Assembly (NCBI GenBank): GCA_001464955.1
Contig: LNEM01000021.1
Location: 1-64,000, forward strand
Reading direction: 5' to 3'
Source of the DNA: Rhizobiales bacterium Ga0077537
GTDB lineage: Bacteria > Pseudomonadota > Alphaproteobacteria > Rhizobiales > Hyphomicrobiaceae
DNA length: 64,000 bases
Positions 1 to 7,637 of the stretch are shown in pieces. How positions within the stretch are numbered: position 1 is the stretch's first letter; each line of letters begins with the position of its first letter. The position numbers and the translations under genes are program-made. The notes beneath the pieces were generated by a model, which had not been told where the DNA came from, did no database searches, and worked only from the letters and a program-made list of their open reading frames with translations.

Positions 1-32
1 TCCAGCGACGCAAAGCTCAGCTGATCGGCCAT
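1..32 (-). CDS. N-terminus of an IS5-family transposase (partial)
   Basis: Only the first ten or so codons are present: an ATG at 32 preceded by a GAGGGGA ribosome site, giving MADQLSFASL before the window edge. IS5-family transposases of rhizobia commonly start with a QLSFA-type segment, which is the basis for the call. Domain content cannot be checked because the rest lies outside. Together with the putative terminal repeat at 80-94 this suggests the element transcribes leftward, away from the arsenic genes. Confidence 0.45.
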   Translation of the reverse strand, partial: MADQLSFASL

Positions 33-94
33 CCGCCGTCCCCTCGAATCAAGGACGACAGCATGCCATGATCGGCAGGTTGTTCAGAGGTTCC
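1..94 (-). mobile_element. End of an IS5-type insertion sequence (runs off left edge)
   Basis: On the minus strand the stretch 94 to 80 reads GGAACCTCTGAACAA, which resembles the terminal inverted repeats of IS5-group elements as I remember them. It lies just outside a reading frame that begins at position 32 and runs off the window edge. The flank at 95-99 is TATAG, compatible with a short TA-containing target. The other end of the element is outside the window, so the boundary at 94 is inferred from one end only. Confidence 0.45.
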
Positions 95-119
95 TATAGT
101 AGTCGACGGGCAAGAGCAC

Positions 120-335
120 GTGTTCCGCAGCCGCTCAGACGAAGTCGCCGCAATATCCAGAAGCTCAGTCGGCCGCTGCCTCACACGCTCTGAGCGCGAA
201 GAGCTGAAGCTCGCCCCTCAACCGCCGAGCTGGTGTATCACCATGCGCAAATCGCCTTACGACTCTCAGGAGTGGCGAGATTGGCTAGCGGCGCTCGCTA
301 GCGGACAGAACCCGCCAATGCCGAAGAACGAGTGA
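120..335 (+). CDS. Short ORF of unknown function (GTG start)
   Basis: A 71-residue frame opening with GTG directly after the insertion-sequence end. I do not recognise it. The C-terminal half is polar with an SPYDSQEWRDW segment, and there is no signal peptide or membrane segment. No clear ribosome site precedes the GTG; an internal ATG at 243 could be the start of a 30-residue peptide. It may be the surviving 3' end of a gene cut by the insertion sequence. Confidence 0.25.
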   Translation: MFRSRSDEVAAISRSSVGRCLTRSEREELKLAPQPPSWCITMRKSPYDSQEWRDWLAALASGQNPPMPKNE

Positions 336-890
336 TCGCAACGCGGACTGAAGCACATCACTACGGATACCGACTGGCAACACCGTTGGATGCGGGCAGG
401 TTTGGGTCGATGTGAGGATCTCCAGACGCGTCGCTGTCTCGTCAGCGACACGGCAATGTCGCAAGAAGGGCTGCGGAGCGGTGCAGACAAGCCCACTGCC
501 AATAGATCTCCGTAATGTCCGCAATCCTCTTCAAGACCGACCGCCAAAATCTCCGCTCCAGAACTCGGCCGGTTGCCCGCACTGGGCCAATAGCAGACTC
601 GCGCAACGCGGCAAGCGGTGCACCGCAAGACGTTGCCCGATCCGAAATGCAGCATCGAGCGCCCCGGTGCTCACCATCATGCCGCATAATGTGCGGAGTC
701 CGGCGTGGATCGCGTCGCCGGCGCGTGGCCGTGCCTCAGTCAAAAGACAAGGCTGTGACGACACCGGGCGTTCTGGCACCGGCGGCCCGACATGTCGCCG
801 CCGCAAGCAGGGCAACCGCGTCATGGCTGGACGTTAAGGGGATTGATGGTTTCGTGTCCGACGATCACCAGCCATCGGCCTTTTTCGGTG
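336..890. other. Gene-free stretch, probably decayed sequence
   Basis: Open frames occur here on both strands but they overlap each other, have no ribosome sites and give arginine/serine-rich products typical of shadow frames in GC-rich DNA. I see no recognisable protein, RNA gene or clear terminator. It separates insertion-sequence debris from the arsenic block. Confidence 0.5.
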
Positions 891-2303
891 TCATCCACAG
901 CAGGAGGCCGATTTCTCCTGCCTCGCCGTAACGGCCGGTCCACAGCAAGCAGCGGTCTTGACCGCCATTTTCGCGGTCTCATCCTCCGCGCAGCACGCCG
1001 AAGGATTGGACTGCGCAGGACCGCCGCAGCACACTTCCGGGTCCCCTGCCGGCGAGAGACTGCATACGCCGGTTTCGGGCAGGACCAACTCAACCCTTGC
1101 GGCAGCGTCCTTGTCGCCGGCGATTTCGGCAACTATCGAACGCACCTGCTCGTAGCCCGTGAGCATCAGGAACGTCGGCGCCCGTCCGTAGGACTTCATG
1201 CCAGCAATATAGAAGCCCGGCTCCGGGTGTGCCAACTCGCGTGCACCGTGCGGACGCACCGTTCCGCAGCTGTGCTCGTTGGGATCGATCAGGGGTGCCA
1301 GCACTGTCGGGCACTCGAGCGCCGGATCGAGCGACAGCCGTAGCTCGGACAGCATCGAAGCGTCGGGCCTGAATCCCGTTGCGACGACCATTTCGTCGGC
1401 CATAACGTGACGCCCGCAACAAGCCGATCCAGCCGCGATCCTCAGCCGACCGTCCCGCTCCGTGACGTGCGTCACGCCGAAAGCCGTCTCGACGTCAATC
1501 TGACCCTCCCGCACGAGAGCCGCGAACTTCGACCCTAGGTCGCCGCGTGCAGCAAGCTTGTCGTTGGCGCCGCCTCCAAAGGCCTTTTCCGGGCGGTCAC
1601 CGCGCAGCAGCCAGACGACCTCTGTATCAGGTGCTTCCTGCTTCAGCTGCACGAGATCGATGAGCGTACCGATTGCCGAATGCCCTGCCCCGAGGACGGC
1701 AACCCGCTTGCCGGCATAGCGACCACGATAGTTTCCGAGGACATCTGGCATGCCGTACGCGATCCGCGCCATTTGGTTGTCCTCACCGATTGCTGCCAGG
1801 CCGTTCGCGCCCGCCGGATTGGGCGTGAACCAGGTGCCTGATGCATCAATGATCGCGTCTGCCTTGAGCGCTTCGGGCCCCTTGCCGTTCTGATAGCGGA
1901 TCTCGAATTGAGCGCCGTCGCGCCCCCTGGTCTTGACCTTGTCGAAGCCGACGCGACTGATCGAGGTGACGCGCGCTGAGGTCCTGACCCGATCCTTGAG
2001 TGCCGTCCGCGTTGCCAGCGGCTCGATGTAGTGGGCCACCATGTCGCCACCGGTCGGATACAGTTTCGGGTCCGGCGCATTCCAGCCAGTTGCCGCCAAC
2101 AAGCGTTCAGCCGCCTTGTCGACATTGTACTCCCATGGGGAGAACATGCGGACGTGGCTCCACGCGCGCATCGCATGTCCGGCCGACGGTCCGGCTTCCA
2201 GAATGACCGGCTCGAGCCCGCGCTCCAGCGCATGCACCGCCGCGGCAAGTCCGACGGGCCCTGCTCCAATGATGGCGACAGTCTTCGACACACCTTGCGT
2301 CAT
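891..2303 (-). CDS. ArsO-like FAD/NAD(P) flavoprotein with paired-cysteine tail
   Basis: A 470-residue two-dinucleotide-binding-domain flavoprotein of the flavin monooxygenase/thioredoxin-reductase-like class. The FAD motif GAGPVGLAAA is at residues 13-22 and the NAD(P) motif VLGAGHSAIG at about 203-212. ATGFRPD, the usual segment before the second FAD contact, is present. The last 60 residues carry four Cys-Cys pairs (about 425/426, 437/438, 453/454, 468/469), a likely soft-metal site. It lies 41 bp behind arsR1 on the same strand, so it is probably arsenic-induced. ArsO-type flavoproteins are known from ars operons; the substrate here is inferred only. The tail looks fused or extended compared with ordinary members. 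Confidence 0.75.
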   Translation of the reverse strand: MTQGVSKTVAIIGAGPVGLAAAVHALERGLEPVILEAGPSAGHAMRAWSHVRMFSPWEYNVDKAAERLLAATGWNAPDPKLYPTGGDMVAHYIEPLATRTALKDRVRTSARVTSISRVGFDKVKTRGRDGAQFEIRYQNGKGPEALKADAIIDASGTWFTPNPAGANGLAAIGEDNQMARIAYGMPDVLGNYRGRYAGKRVAVLGAGHSAIGTLIDLVQLKQEAPDTEVVWLLRGDRPEKAFGGGANDKLAARGDLGSKFAALVREGQIDVETAFGVTHVTERDGRLRIAAGSACCGRHVMADEMVVATGFRPDASMLSELRLSLDPALECPTVLAPLIDPNEHSCGTVRPHGARELAHPEPGFYIAGMKSYGRAPTFLMLTGYEQVRSIVAEIAGDKDAAARVELVLPETGVCSLSPAGDPEVCCGGPAQSNPSACCAEDETAKMAVKTAACCGPAVTARQEKSASCCG

Positions 2304-2344
2304 GTCACGATCCTTCCAGTAATTCCGAATTAAAGGTCAAAGGT

Positions 2345-2665
2345 TCACGCGACGGCGATATTTGGCGAGCACGCAGCATCAACGCAGCATTCTTCGACTA
2401 GGAAGCTCACCAGTGAGCGCATGACGTCGTAGTTGGCGCGGCAGATGAGCGTCGTTGATTGCCGCTCCTGCGCGATCAGCCCGACGATCAGCATCGACTT
2501 CAGGTGGTGCGAAAGCGTGGAGCCAGCGATGTCGAGCGTCGTCTGCAATTTGCCGACACTGAGCCCCGCGTCCCCTGCCTTTACCAAGGCACGGTAGATG
2601 CGGAGCCGCGTCGGATTGCCAAGCGCCTCAAGTCGGGCTGCAGCGTCATCAAGTTTCATGGCCAT
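2345..2665 (-). CDS. arsR: ArsR-family metalloregulator (arsR1)
   Basis: A winged-helix repressor of about 106 residues. The recognition-helix segment is STLSHHLKSM. The usual DNA-binding-domain ELCVC arsenic site is absent; instead a C-terminal cluster EECCVDAAC supplies Cys93, Cys94 and Cys99. This resembles the C-terminal As(III) site of Acidithiobacillus ferrooxidans ArsR. The frame is open upstream to 2752, but residues before MAMKLDDAAARLEALGNP do not match the family, so the start is put at 2665 (2659 is also possible). It heads a two-gene unit with the flavoprotein. Confidence 0.85.
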   Translation of the reverse strand: MAMKLDDAAARLEALGNPTRLRIYRALVKAGDAGLSVGKLQTTLDIAGSTLSHHLKSMLIVGLIAQERQSTTLICRANYDVMRSLVSFLVEECCVDAACSPNIAVA

Positions 2666-2706
2666 CAAATAGCATCTGTCGCCGCCCGGTTCAACGGTAG
2701 TTCTGG

Positions 2707-2720
2707 AAACTTCGAAATTT
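2707..2720. promoter_or_regulatory. Candidate ArsR1 operator
   Basis: AAACTTCGAAATTT is a near-perfect 14-bp dyad centred on TTCGAA, in locally AT-rich DNA about 42 bp upstream of the arsR1 start. Autoregulation through such a site is usual for ArsR proteins; binding is inferred. Confidence 0.4.
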
Positions 2721-2879
2721 AGTCGTCGCTGAGGTCGCCATCCATGCCTCACGCTGAATATCGCCGCTCTGGAATCGACGCTCGTCCCATGGACCCGATG
2801 TTATCGATGGCCATGCGTGGCAGAGCTTTTGCGCTCGGCTCACACTCTCGAGGTCGTACCGTGCGCGGTCGACGCCTCC

Positions 2880-3782
2880 TCATACGACCGTATCGGGCGC
2901 CAGTTCACATGCTGCGCCGTCTCCACGCTCGATCTGTAGCGTTGCGTGCGCGATACAAAAGCGATGCTCGAGTTCGTGAGCAGTTTCATCAAGGAACGCA
3001 TCGCCGGGCGAGCCATTCGGCATGACGAGATGCGCGGTCAGTGCCGTCGTCGTCGTGCTGAGGGCCCAAATATGAACATCATGGACACTCGCCACGCCCG
3101 GCAGATCTTCAAGCCATTGCTGGACAGCTTTCTTGTCGATCCCGTCGGGCACGCCATCGAGGCTCAGGTGAAGGGCGGACCGCAACAGCCCGAACGATGA
3201 CCAGGCAATGATTGCGCTGACCACCAATCCGGCGAGCGGATCGACCCAACGCCAGCCCGTGGCCATCATCACAAGTGCCGACAGAACAACGCCCCCCGAT
3301 ACGGCTGCGTCGGCCGCCATGTGCAGAAACGCACCCTCGATGTTGAGATCTCCCTCCCGTCCCTTCATGAACAACATCGCGGTCGCTGCATTGATCCCGA
3401 TACCAAGCAACGCGACCCACAAGACCGTCGAGCCTGGGACCTCCGCTGGTGACCAGAATCGCCCGATCGCTTCCCAGGCCAATGCACCGACCGCAATCAT
3501 CAGCGCGGCGCCATTGATGAGAGCAGCAAGGATCGATGTCCGTCCCAGGCCGTAGGTGTGACGCGTACTTGGATGCATTCGTCCGAGCACGACGGCACCC
3601 CAGGCGAGCAGGAGGCCAGCCACATCGGTGAGATTGTGCGCCGCATCGGCCAGCAAGGCGAGCGAGCCGGTGATGAAGCCGAAGCCGGCTTCAATGATGA
3701 CATAGGCCGCATTCAACCCGACCGCCCATGCGAACGCGGGGCCAAAATTCTTCGGTGCATGAGCGGCATGATCGTGGCTCAT
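2880..3782 (-). CDS. Cation diffusion facilitator (CzcD-like efflux pump)
   Basis: A 300-residue inner-membrane proton-coupled exporter of divalent cations (Zn, Cd, Co, Ni class). The N-terminus is His-rich (MSHDHAAHAP). Six hydrophobic segments follow, with the metal-site motifs LLADAAHNLTD in TM2 and FLHMAADA in TM5, and a cytoplasmic C-terminal domain (about 205-285) with the VHDVHIWAL signature. The ATG overlaps the stop of the OsmC-like gene as ATGA, making it the last gene of the seven-gene operon led by arsR2. The metal cannot be told from sequence. Confidence 0.9.
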   Translation of the reverse strand: MSHDHAAHAPKNFGPAFAWAVGLNAAYVIIEAGFGFITGSLALLADAAHNLTDVAGLLLAWGAVVLGRMHPSTRHTYGLGRTSILAALINGAALMIAVGALAWEAIGRFWSPAEVPGSTVLWVALLGIGINAATAMLFMKGREGDLNIEGAFLHMAADAAVSGGVVLSALVMMATGWRWVDPLAGLVVSAIIAWSSFGLLRSALHLSLDGVPDGIDKKAVQQWLEDLPGVASVHDVHIWALSTTTTALTAHLVMPNGSPGDAFLDETAHELEHRFCIAHATLQIERGDGAACELAPDTVV

Positions 3783-4183
3783 GTCTTCCTCCTGATCACG
3801 CCGTCGAGCTTCGCGGCACCGGCGAGCGTGTTCGAGATCGTGCCGAACTTTCGGACGTTCTCATGGAGCAATTCGAGCCGCCGATCCGGCTCGTCGGTAT
3901 CGACCAAAATTTCATAGGAAATTTCGACCATCTTCGGCGGCTTGTCCTGGCGCACGCCATGAAGGCTTACCTCGACGCCGCGCAGTGAGAATTTGAGAAT
4001 GGGCAGCACTCGCTCGATGCCCTTGATGATGCATGCCGCGAGGGATGCAAGCAGCAACTCAGCTGGATTGAAGGCATCGAGACGACCCGCGACATCCGTA
4101 TCGAGCAGGATCGATGCGTTCTTGGTGCTGGCCTCGCTGCCGTGGCTGTCGATCCGCCGTGCGGAAACGCGATACTCGAGCAT
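3779..4183 (-). CDS. OsmC/Ohr-family protein, second cysteine missing
   Basis: A 134-residue OsmC-fold protein. OsmC/Ohr enzymes reduce organic hydroperoxides or persulfides with two cysteines. The first is present in NPAELLLASLAACI (Cys51). The second, normally in a CPVSR-like motif, is replaced: the matching segment is FGTISNTLAG. A two-cysteine peroxidase cycle is therefore unlikely and another thiol- or metalloid-related role is possible. The ATG at 4183 overlaps the upstream stop as TGATG; a GTG one codon earlier is an alternative. The CDF gene follows with an ATGA overlap. Confidence 0.8.
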   Translation of the reverse strand: MLEYRVSARRIDSHGSEASTKNASILLDTDVAGRLDAFNPAELLLASLAACIIKGIERVLPILKFSLRGVEVSLHGVRQDKPPKMVEISYEILVDTDEPDRRLELLHENVRKFGTISNTLAGAAKLDGVIRRKT

Positions 4184-5097
4184 CACTCGAACTCCATCTC
4201 GGAGAACGCCTGCTGGGCATTGCGGCCGGCCAGCGCTTGGAACTGCTCGAGGTGCCTAAAGGCAGACTGGTCGACCTTCGGCGCGTCGATCACCGTACCT
4301 CCATTGTCCTGTAGCTCCTTGATGCGGGCGCGCAGGTTGACGAGGTAGTCGAATGTGTCAGCCTTGGCGCGCGCGAGCGTGGTCGGGCTGCCGTGTCCAG
4401 GCACGAGGTGCGCTGGCTTCAGGGCAGCCATGGCCTCGAACGCCGTGATCCACGTGCCCGACTTCGAGTGATCGTTCACGCCGAGAATGCGCTCCACGTA
4501 GACGATATCGCCTGTGAATTCGGTCTTACTGGAGGGAACCCCTCCGAAGCTGTCGGCCGGCGTATGGGCATGGCCTTCGTGGCGGATCACGATTTTGACG
4601 CCGCCGAGTTCGAATTCGTGCGCCTTGTCGAAGACGATATCCGCGTAGGTCGGCTCGGTACCTTTCAGCGCGTCCTTGATCAGCTGCGCCAGCATCGACA
4701 TCTGCATCGATCCACGCGCCTTCTGGCCCTCAACGGCGGCCTTTGACGCGATGATGCGCGCGCCCTGGGCCTTCCAGTAGCCGTTGCCAAGCCAACGATG
4801 ATCCTGGCCGCCGGCGTTGACGACGAACTTCACCGGCTTGTCGGTGACCTTGCGCACTACCGCATGCAGGGCCTCCGCACCTTTGTAGCTATCGCCCGGA
4901 TCGACTAGTACGGCGCCGTCCGCGGTCACGTTAAGACCATGCGTCGAATTGTTGGCGAGATTGGTTGGTGAGCGCTGCTGCTTCTCGGCGACGAAGGCAT
5001 AGATGCCGTCGGTGACCTTCACCGTTTCGAGCGCCAAGGCGGGCAGGGATAGCAGAGTCAGGCAAAGAGCTGCGACAAAGGCACCGCTCAACCTCAT
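4183..5097 (-). CDS. Secreted metallo-beta-lactamase-fold protein with altered metal site
   Basis: A 304-residue protein with a signal peptide (LCLTLLSLPALALE) and an MBL fold resembling the SoxH/quinoprotein-relay class. The usual HxHxDH motif is replaced by NAGGQDH: Ala95 and Gly97 stand where the two histidines belong, while Asp99 and His100 remain. Other ligand regions persist (HAHTP, TGDIVYVE, VPGHGSP). It could bind one metal or be non-hydrolytic. It follows the mini-thioredoxin gene by a few bases and overlaps the OsmC-like gene, so all are co-expressed. A GTG at 5100 is an alternative start. Confidence 0.8.
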   Translation of the reverse strand: MRLSGAFVAALCLTLLSLPALALETVKVTDGIYAFVAEKQQRSPTNLANNSTHGLNVTADGAVLVDPGDSYKGAEALHAVVRKVTDKPVKFVVNAGGQDHRWLGNGYWKAQGARIIASKAAVEGQKARGSMQMSMLAQLIKDALKGTEPTYADIVFDKAHEFELGGVKIVIRHEGHAHTPADSFGGVPSSKTEFTGDIVYVERILGVNDHSKSGTWITAFEAMAALKPAHLVPGHGSPTTLARAKADTFDYLVNLRARIKELQDNGGTVIDAPKVDQSAFRHLEQFQALAGRNAQQAFSEMEFE

Positions 5098-5104
5098 CAC
5101 GGGC

Positions 5105-5341
5105 TCAGCCCTTCAACCAAGGTCCGATGGCCTCAGCCTTCGGCAACCCGCCTGCGTGCACGACCTTGCCGTCGACAACGATCCCCGGCGTCGAGGCGAT
5201 GCCGTACTTGGCGATCTCGGCGTAGTCGGTCACCTTCTCGATCTTGACGTCGATGGCGAGCCTTGCTGCCTCAGCCTTGACCATATCCACGGTCGTGTCA
5301 CATCGCTTGCAACCGGGCCCCAGTACTTTGATATCTTTCAT
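5105..5341 (-). CDS. Small redox-active disulfide (thioredoxin-fold) protein
   Basis: A 78-residue thioredoxin/glutaredoxin-fold protein of the redox-active disulfide protein 2 type. The active site is GCKRC (Cys11, Cys14), followed by the cis-proline segment STPGIVVDGK. No signal peptide is seen, so it should be cytoplasmic. These mini-thioredoxins are often encoded beside YraQ/ArsP-type permeases and ArsR regulators, as here. ATG at 5341 is preferred because GGAGAG precedes it; an upstream GTG at 5356 is in frame. Confidence 0.85.
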   Translation of the reverse strand: MKDIKVLGPGCKRCDTTVDMVKAEAARLAIDVKIEKVTDYAEIAKYGIASTPGIVVDGKVVHAGGLPKAEAIGPWLKG

Positions 5342-5372
5342 GACTGATCTCTCCACTCCTGTTTATTGCCCT

Positions 5373-6107
5373 TCACTTCACAGGCGCTGCCTTGAAGCTA
5401 TTGTCCTTCCGCGTTCCGAGGGCCTTGCATGGGGCCTCCGGCCAGACGTAACCAGCGCTGTCGAGCATCACGAAAGTCTCTGCCAGCGGCCGGGTGACGA
5501 TCTTCTTGGCGTACTCCCACTGCAGGTCCTGAAACAGGTCGATATCTTTCGGCTCGAAGTTTCCGGATTCAAGCTTCCGCATCTGGGTCCGAACGTCCGT
5601 TGGATAGGCTTCCGGCCGCACCCGAACCCTCACGGTCTTTCCGGTTGAGACCTGCTGGACGACGAACTCGCTTTCGGTCAGCTTCGGATCGATCAGTTGA
5701 GAACCAAACCGTGTCCTCGCGCCTGTAAGATAGGCGGCGACGTCGCCCCCGCATGCGGAGTTGTTGGAAGCAATCCGCAAATCCGTGCGGTCGATTACAC
5801 CGCTCGGAAACAAGCTGTCGAAGGCAAGGCGCAGTGCGCCGGCGCTTTCCACTAGGCCGCCGCAGAAGTGGCCATGGAACTTGATGAGATCGGCGAGCGT
5901 GATCGTCTTCGTCTTGTCGGCATAGCGGCCATATTTGTTGACCGTGTCTCTGACTGCGAACGAAGGCGAGTAGGCACTCTTTATCAACCAGTCGGGCGCC
6001 CACCATTCATCGGGTGCTTGGGCTCGGGCCGGCATACTTAAGAGGATCAGGAACCCAAGCAGCAGCGCACTCAAATTCAAGCGACTCGATAGCAGGTTCG
6101 GATTCAC
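5373..6107 (-). CDS. FmdE-family secreted protein
   Basis: A 244-residue protein with a signal peptide (LLLGFLILLSMPARAQA) and an FmdE domain. FmdE is named after a formylmethanofuran dehydrogenase subunit, but bacterial relatives are of unknown, probably metal-binding, function. The hallmark HGHFCGG is at 78-84, with other conserved cysteines near 119 (SACGGD) and 227 (EAPCKAL). GTG at 6107 is chosen because GGAGGGG lies just upstream and the hydrophobic leader starts there; the frame stays open upstream but runs into the permease gene. No methanofuran genes are nearby, so a role in metal or thiol chemistry outside the cytoplasm is inferred from the operon. Confidence 0.75.
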   Translation of the reverse strand: MNPNLLSSRLNLSALLLGFLILLSMPARAQAPDEWWAPDWLIKSAYSPSFAVRDTVNKYGRYADKTKTITLADLIKFHGHFCGGLVESAGALRLAFDSLFPSGVIDRTDLRIASNNSACGGDVAAYLTGARTRFGSQLIDPKLTESEFVVQQVSTGKTVRVRVRPEAYPTDVRTQMRKLESGNFEPKDIDLFQDLQWEYAKKIVTRPLAETFVMLDSAGYVWPEAPCKALGTRKDNSFKAAPVK

Positions 6108-6118
6108 CAGCCCCTCCG

Positions 6119-7180
6119 TCAGTGGAACAACGCATTGAACAGGAAGCCGACCGCAAGGATTCCGGTGCCGACGACGCCGACGAAGACGGCGATCAACTTC
6201 ACCGACAGCACCTTGCGCAGGATGATCATCTCGGGAAGCGATAGCGCAATCACGCTCATCATGAACGCCAACGTCGTGCCCAGCGCCGCGCCCTTGCCGA
6301 GTAGTGCCTCCACGATCGGGATGACTCCAGCGGCGTTGGTGTACATCGGGATGCCGAGCAAGACGGCGGCCGGCACCGACCACCACGCGTCCGCTCCCAT
6401 GATCCGCGCCATGAGATCGGCCGGTACGTAGCCGTGGATGAGCGCTCCCATCGCAATGCCGGCGATGATCCACATCCACACACGCCCGACGATATCCCTC
6501 ACCGCCTCTATGCCAGCCTTGATACGGTCGATGATCGTGATCTGCTCGTCGGGCAACTCGATGGCGCCAGCACGGATCTCGCGAACCCATGGCTCAAGCC
6601 ATCCCTCGAGCTTCAAGCGGCCGATGACGAAACCGCCGACGATTGCGACCGCAAGCCCGAACGCAAGGTAGGTGAGTGCGACCTTCCAGCCGACGAGCGC
6701 GAACAGGAGCCCGAGGGCCACCTCGTTCACCATCGGTGCCGCGATGAGAAAGGAGAACGTGACGCCGAGCGGCACGCCGGCTGACACGAAGCCGATAAAG
6801 AGCGGCACGGCCGAGCAAGAGCAGAACGGCGTGAGAATTCCGAGACCAGCCGCGGCGACATTGCCGACGCCTTCCGCGCGACCGGCGAGCATGGCGCGCG
6901 TCTTCTCCGGCGAGAAGAAGCTGCGCACGACGCCCATCGCGAATACGACCAGCGTCAGCAACAGGAGCACTTTGGGGGTGTCGTAGACGAAGAATTGGAT
7001 CGCCTCGCCAAGGTGACTTTTGCGCTCGACAGGAAGCAGCGACACCACCCACTCGGCAAATGGAATGAGTTGCGAGTAGAGCAGTGTCCAGATGATGAGT
7101 GAACCAGCCACCATGGCCAGCCATTTGGCCGTCTCAAACTTATCGGTTGGATTGCGCAGGTCGGTCTCATCGAGTGCCAT
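6119..7180 (-). CDS. ArsP/YraQ-type permease
   Basis: A 353-residue inner-membrane permease of the DUF318/YraQ group, which includes ArsP, an exporter of trivalent organoarsenicals. About eight to ten hydrophobic segments are visible. The conserved cysteine motif TPFCSCSAVPLF has Cys120 and Cys122, and a matching second-half motif GIPMYTNAAGVIPIVEALL supports the internal repeat of the family. ATG at 7180 has GAGGAA upstream. It follows arsR2 by 11 bp and precedes the FmdE-like gene by 11 bp. The family also includes proposed Cu/Zn exporters, so arsenic specificity is inferred from the two ArsR proteins. Confidence 0.8.
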   Translation of the reverse strand: MALDETDLRNPTDKFETAKWLAMVAGSLIIWTLLYSQLIPFAEWVVSLLPVERKSHLGEAIQFFVYDTPKVLLLLTLVVFAMGVVRSFFSPEKTRAMLAGRAEGVGNVAAAGLGILTPFCSCSAVPLFIGFVSAGVPLGVTFSFLIAAPMVNEVALGLLFALVGWKVALTYLAFGLAVAIVGGFVIGRLKLEGWLEPWVREIRAGAIELPDEQITIIDRIKAGIEAVRDIVGRVWMWIIAGIAMGALIHGYVPADLMARIMGADAWWSVPAAVLLGIPMYTNAAGVIPIVEALLGKGAALGTTLAFMMSVIALSLPEMIILRKVLSVKLIAVFVGVVGTGILAVGFLFNALFH

Positions 7181-7191
7181 GGTTTGGTTCC

Positions 7192-7548
7192 TCAAGCCAC
7201 CGCACCGCAACGAGAGCGGGCAGGCCGCTCGGCTCGCGCGAGGCGCTTCGCGTCCTTACCGTAAACAGTCTCTTTCTCGACAGCCGCCACGGCAGCCTCG
7301 ATCACGGGTACAACCCACGTGGGCAGATCCGGGGACAGGGCATAAAGCACCCATTGTGCGTCCCTGCGATCTCGAAGCAGCCCGGCCTCGCGCATCACGG
7401 CGAGATGCCGGGACACCTTCGGTTGCGGCAGATCAAGCGCAGCGACCAACTCGCAGACGCACAACTCACCATGTCGCACGATCAGCGCCAACGAGCGAAG
7501 GCGGATTGGGTCGGAGAGCGCCGAGAAGACGCTGGTTGTCTTTTCCAT
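7192..7548 (-). CDS. arsR: ArsR-family arsenite repressor (arsR2)
   Basis: A 118-residue winged-helix repressor with the classical As(III)-binding segment GELCVCELVAALDLPQPKVS (Cys30, Cys32), immediately followed by the recognition helix SRHLAVMREAGL. The start at 7548 fits the family; the frame is open to 7605 but would run through the operator. It is the first gene of the seven-gene minus-strand operon ending at the CDF pump, and is divergent from acr3. The inverted repeat between them should let it control both directions. Confidence 0.92.
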   Translation of the reverse strand: MEKTTSVFSALSDPIRLRSLALIVRHGELCVCELVAALDLPQPKVSRHLAVMREAGLLRDRRDAQWVLYALSPDLPTWVVPVIEAAVAAVEKETVYGKDAKRLARAERPARSRCGAVA

Positions 7549-7570
7549 CCGCTCAATATACACGAATTGG

Positions 7571-7608
7571 GATATGCATTCAAACAGATATGCTGTTTGA
7601 CGCATATC
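7571..7608. promoter_or_regulatory. Long inverted-repeat operator between arsR2 and acr3
   Basis: Nested dyad: outer arms GATATGC (7571-7577) and GCATATC (7602-7608), inner arms CAAACAG (7581-7587) and CTGTTTG (7593-7599), centre ATATG. Both arm pairs match perfectly. It sits 22 bp before the arsR2 start and 29 bp before the acr3 start, as expected for one ArsR site repressing two divergent promoters. Confidence 0.75.
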
Positions 7609-7637
7609 AATGACAAGCCATCAGCAAGGAATACAGA

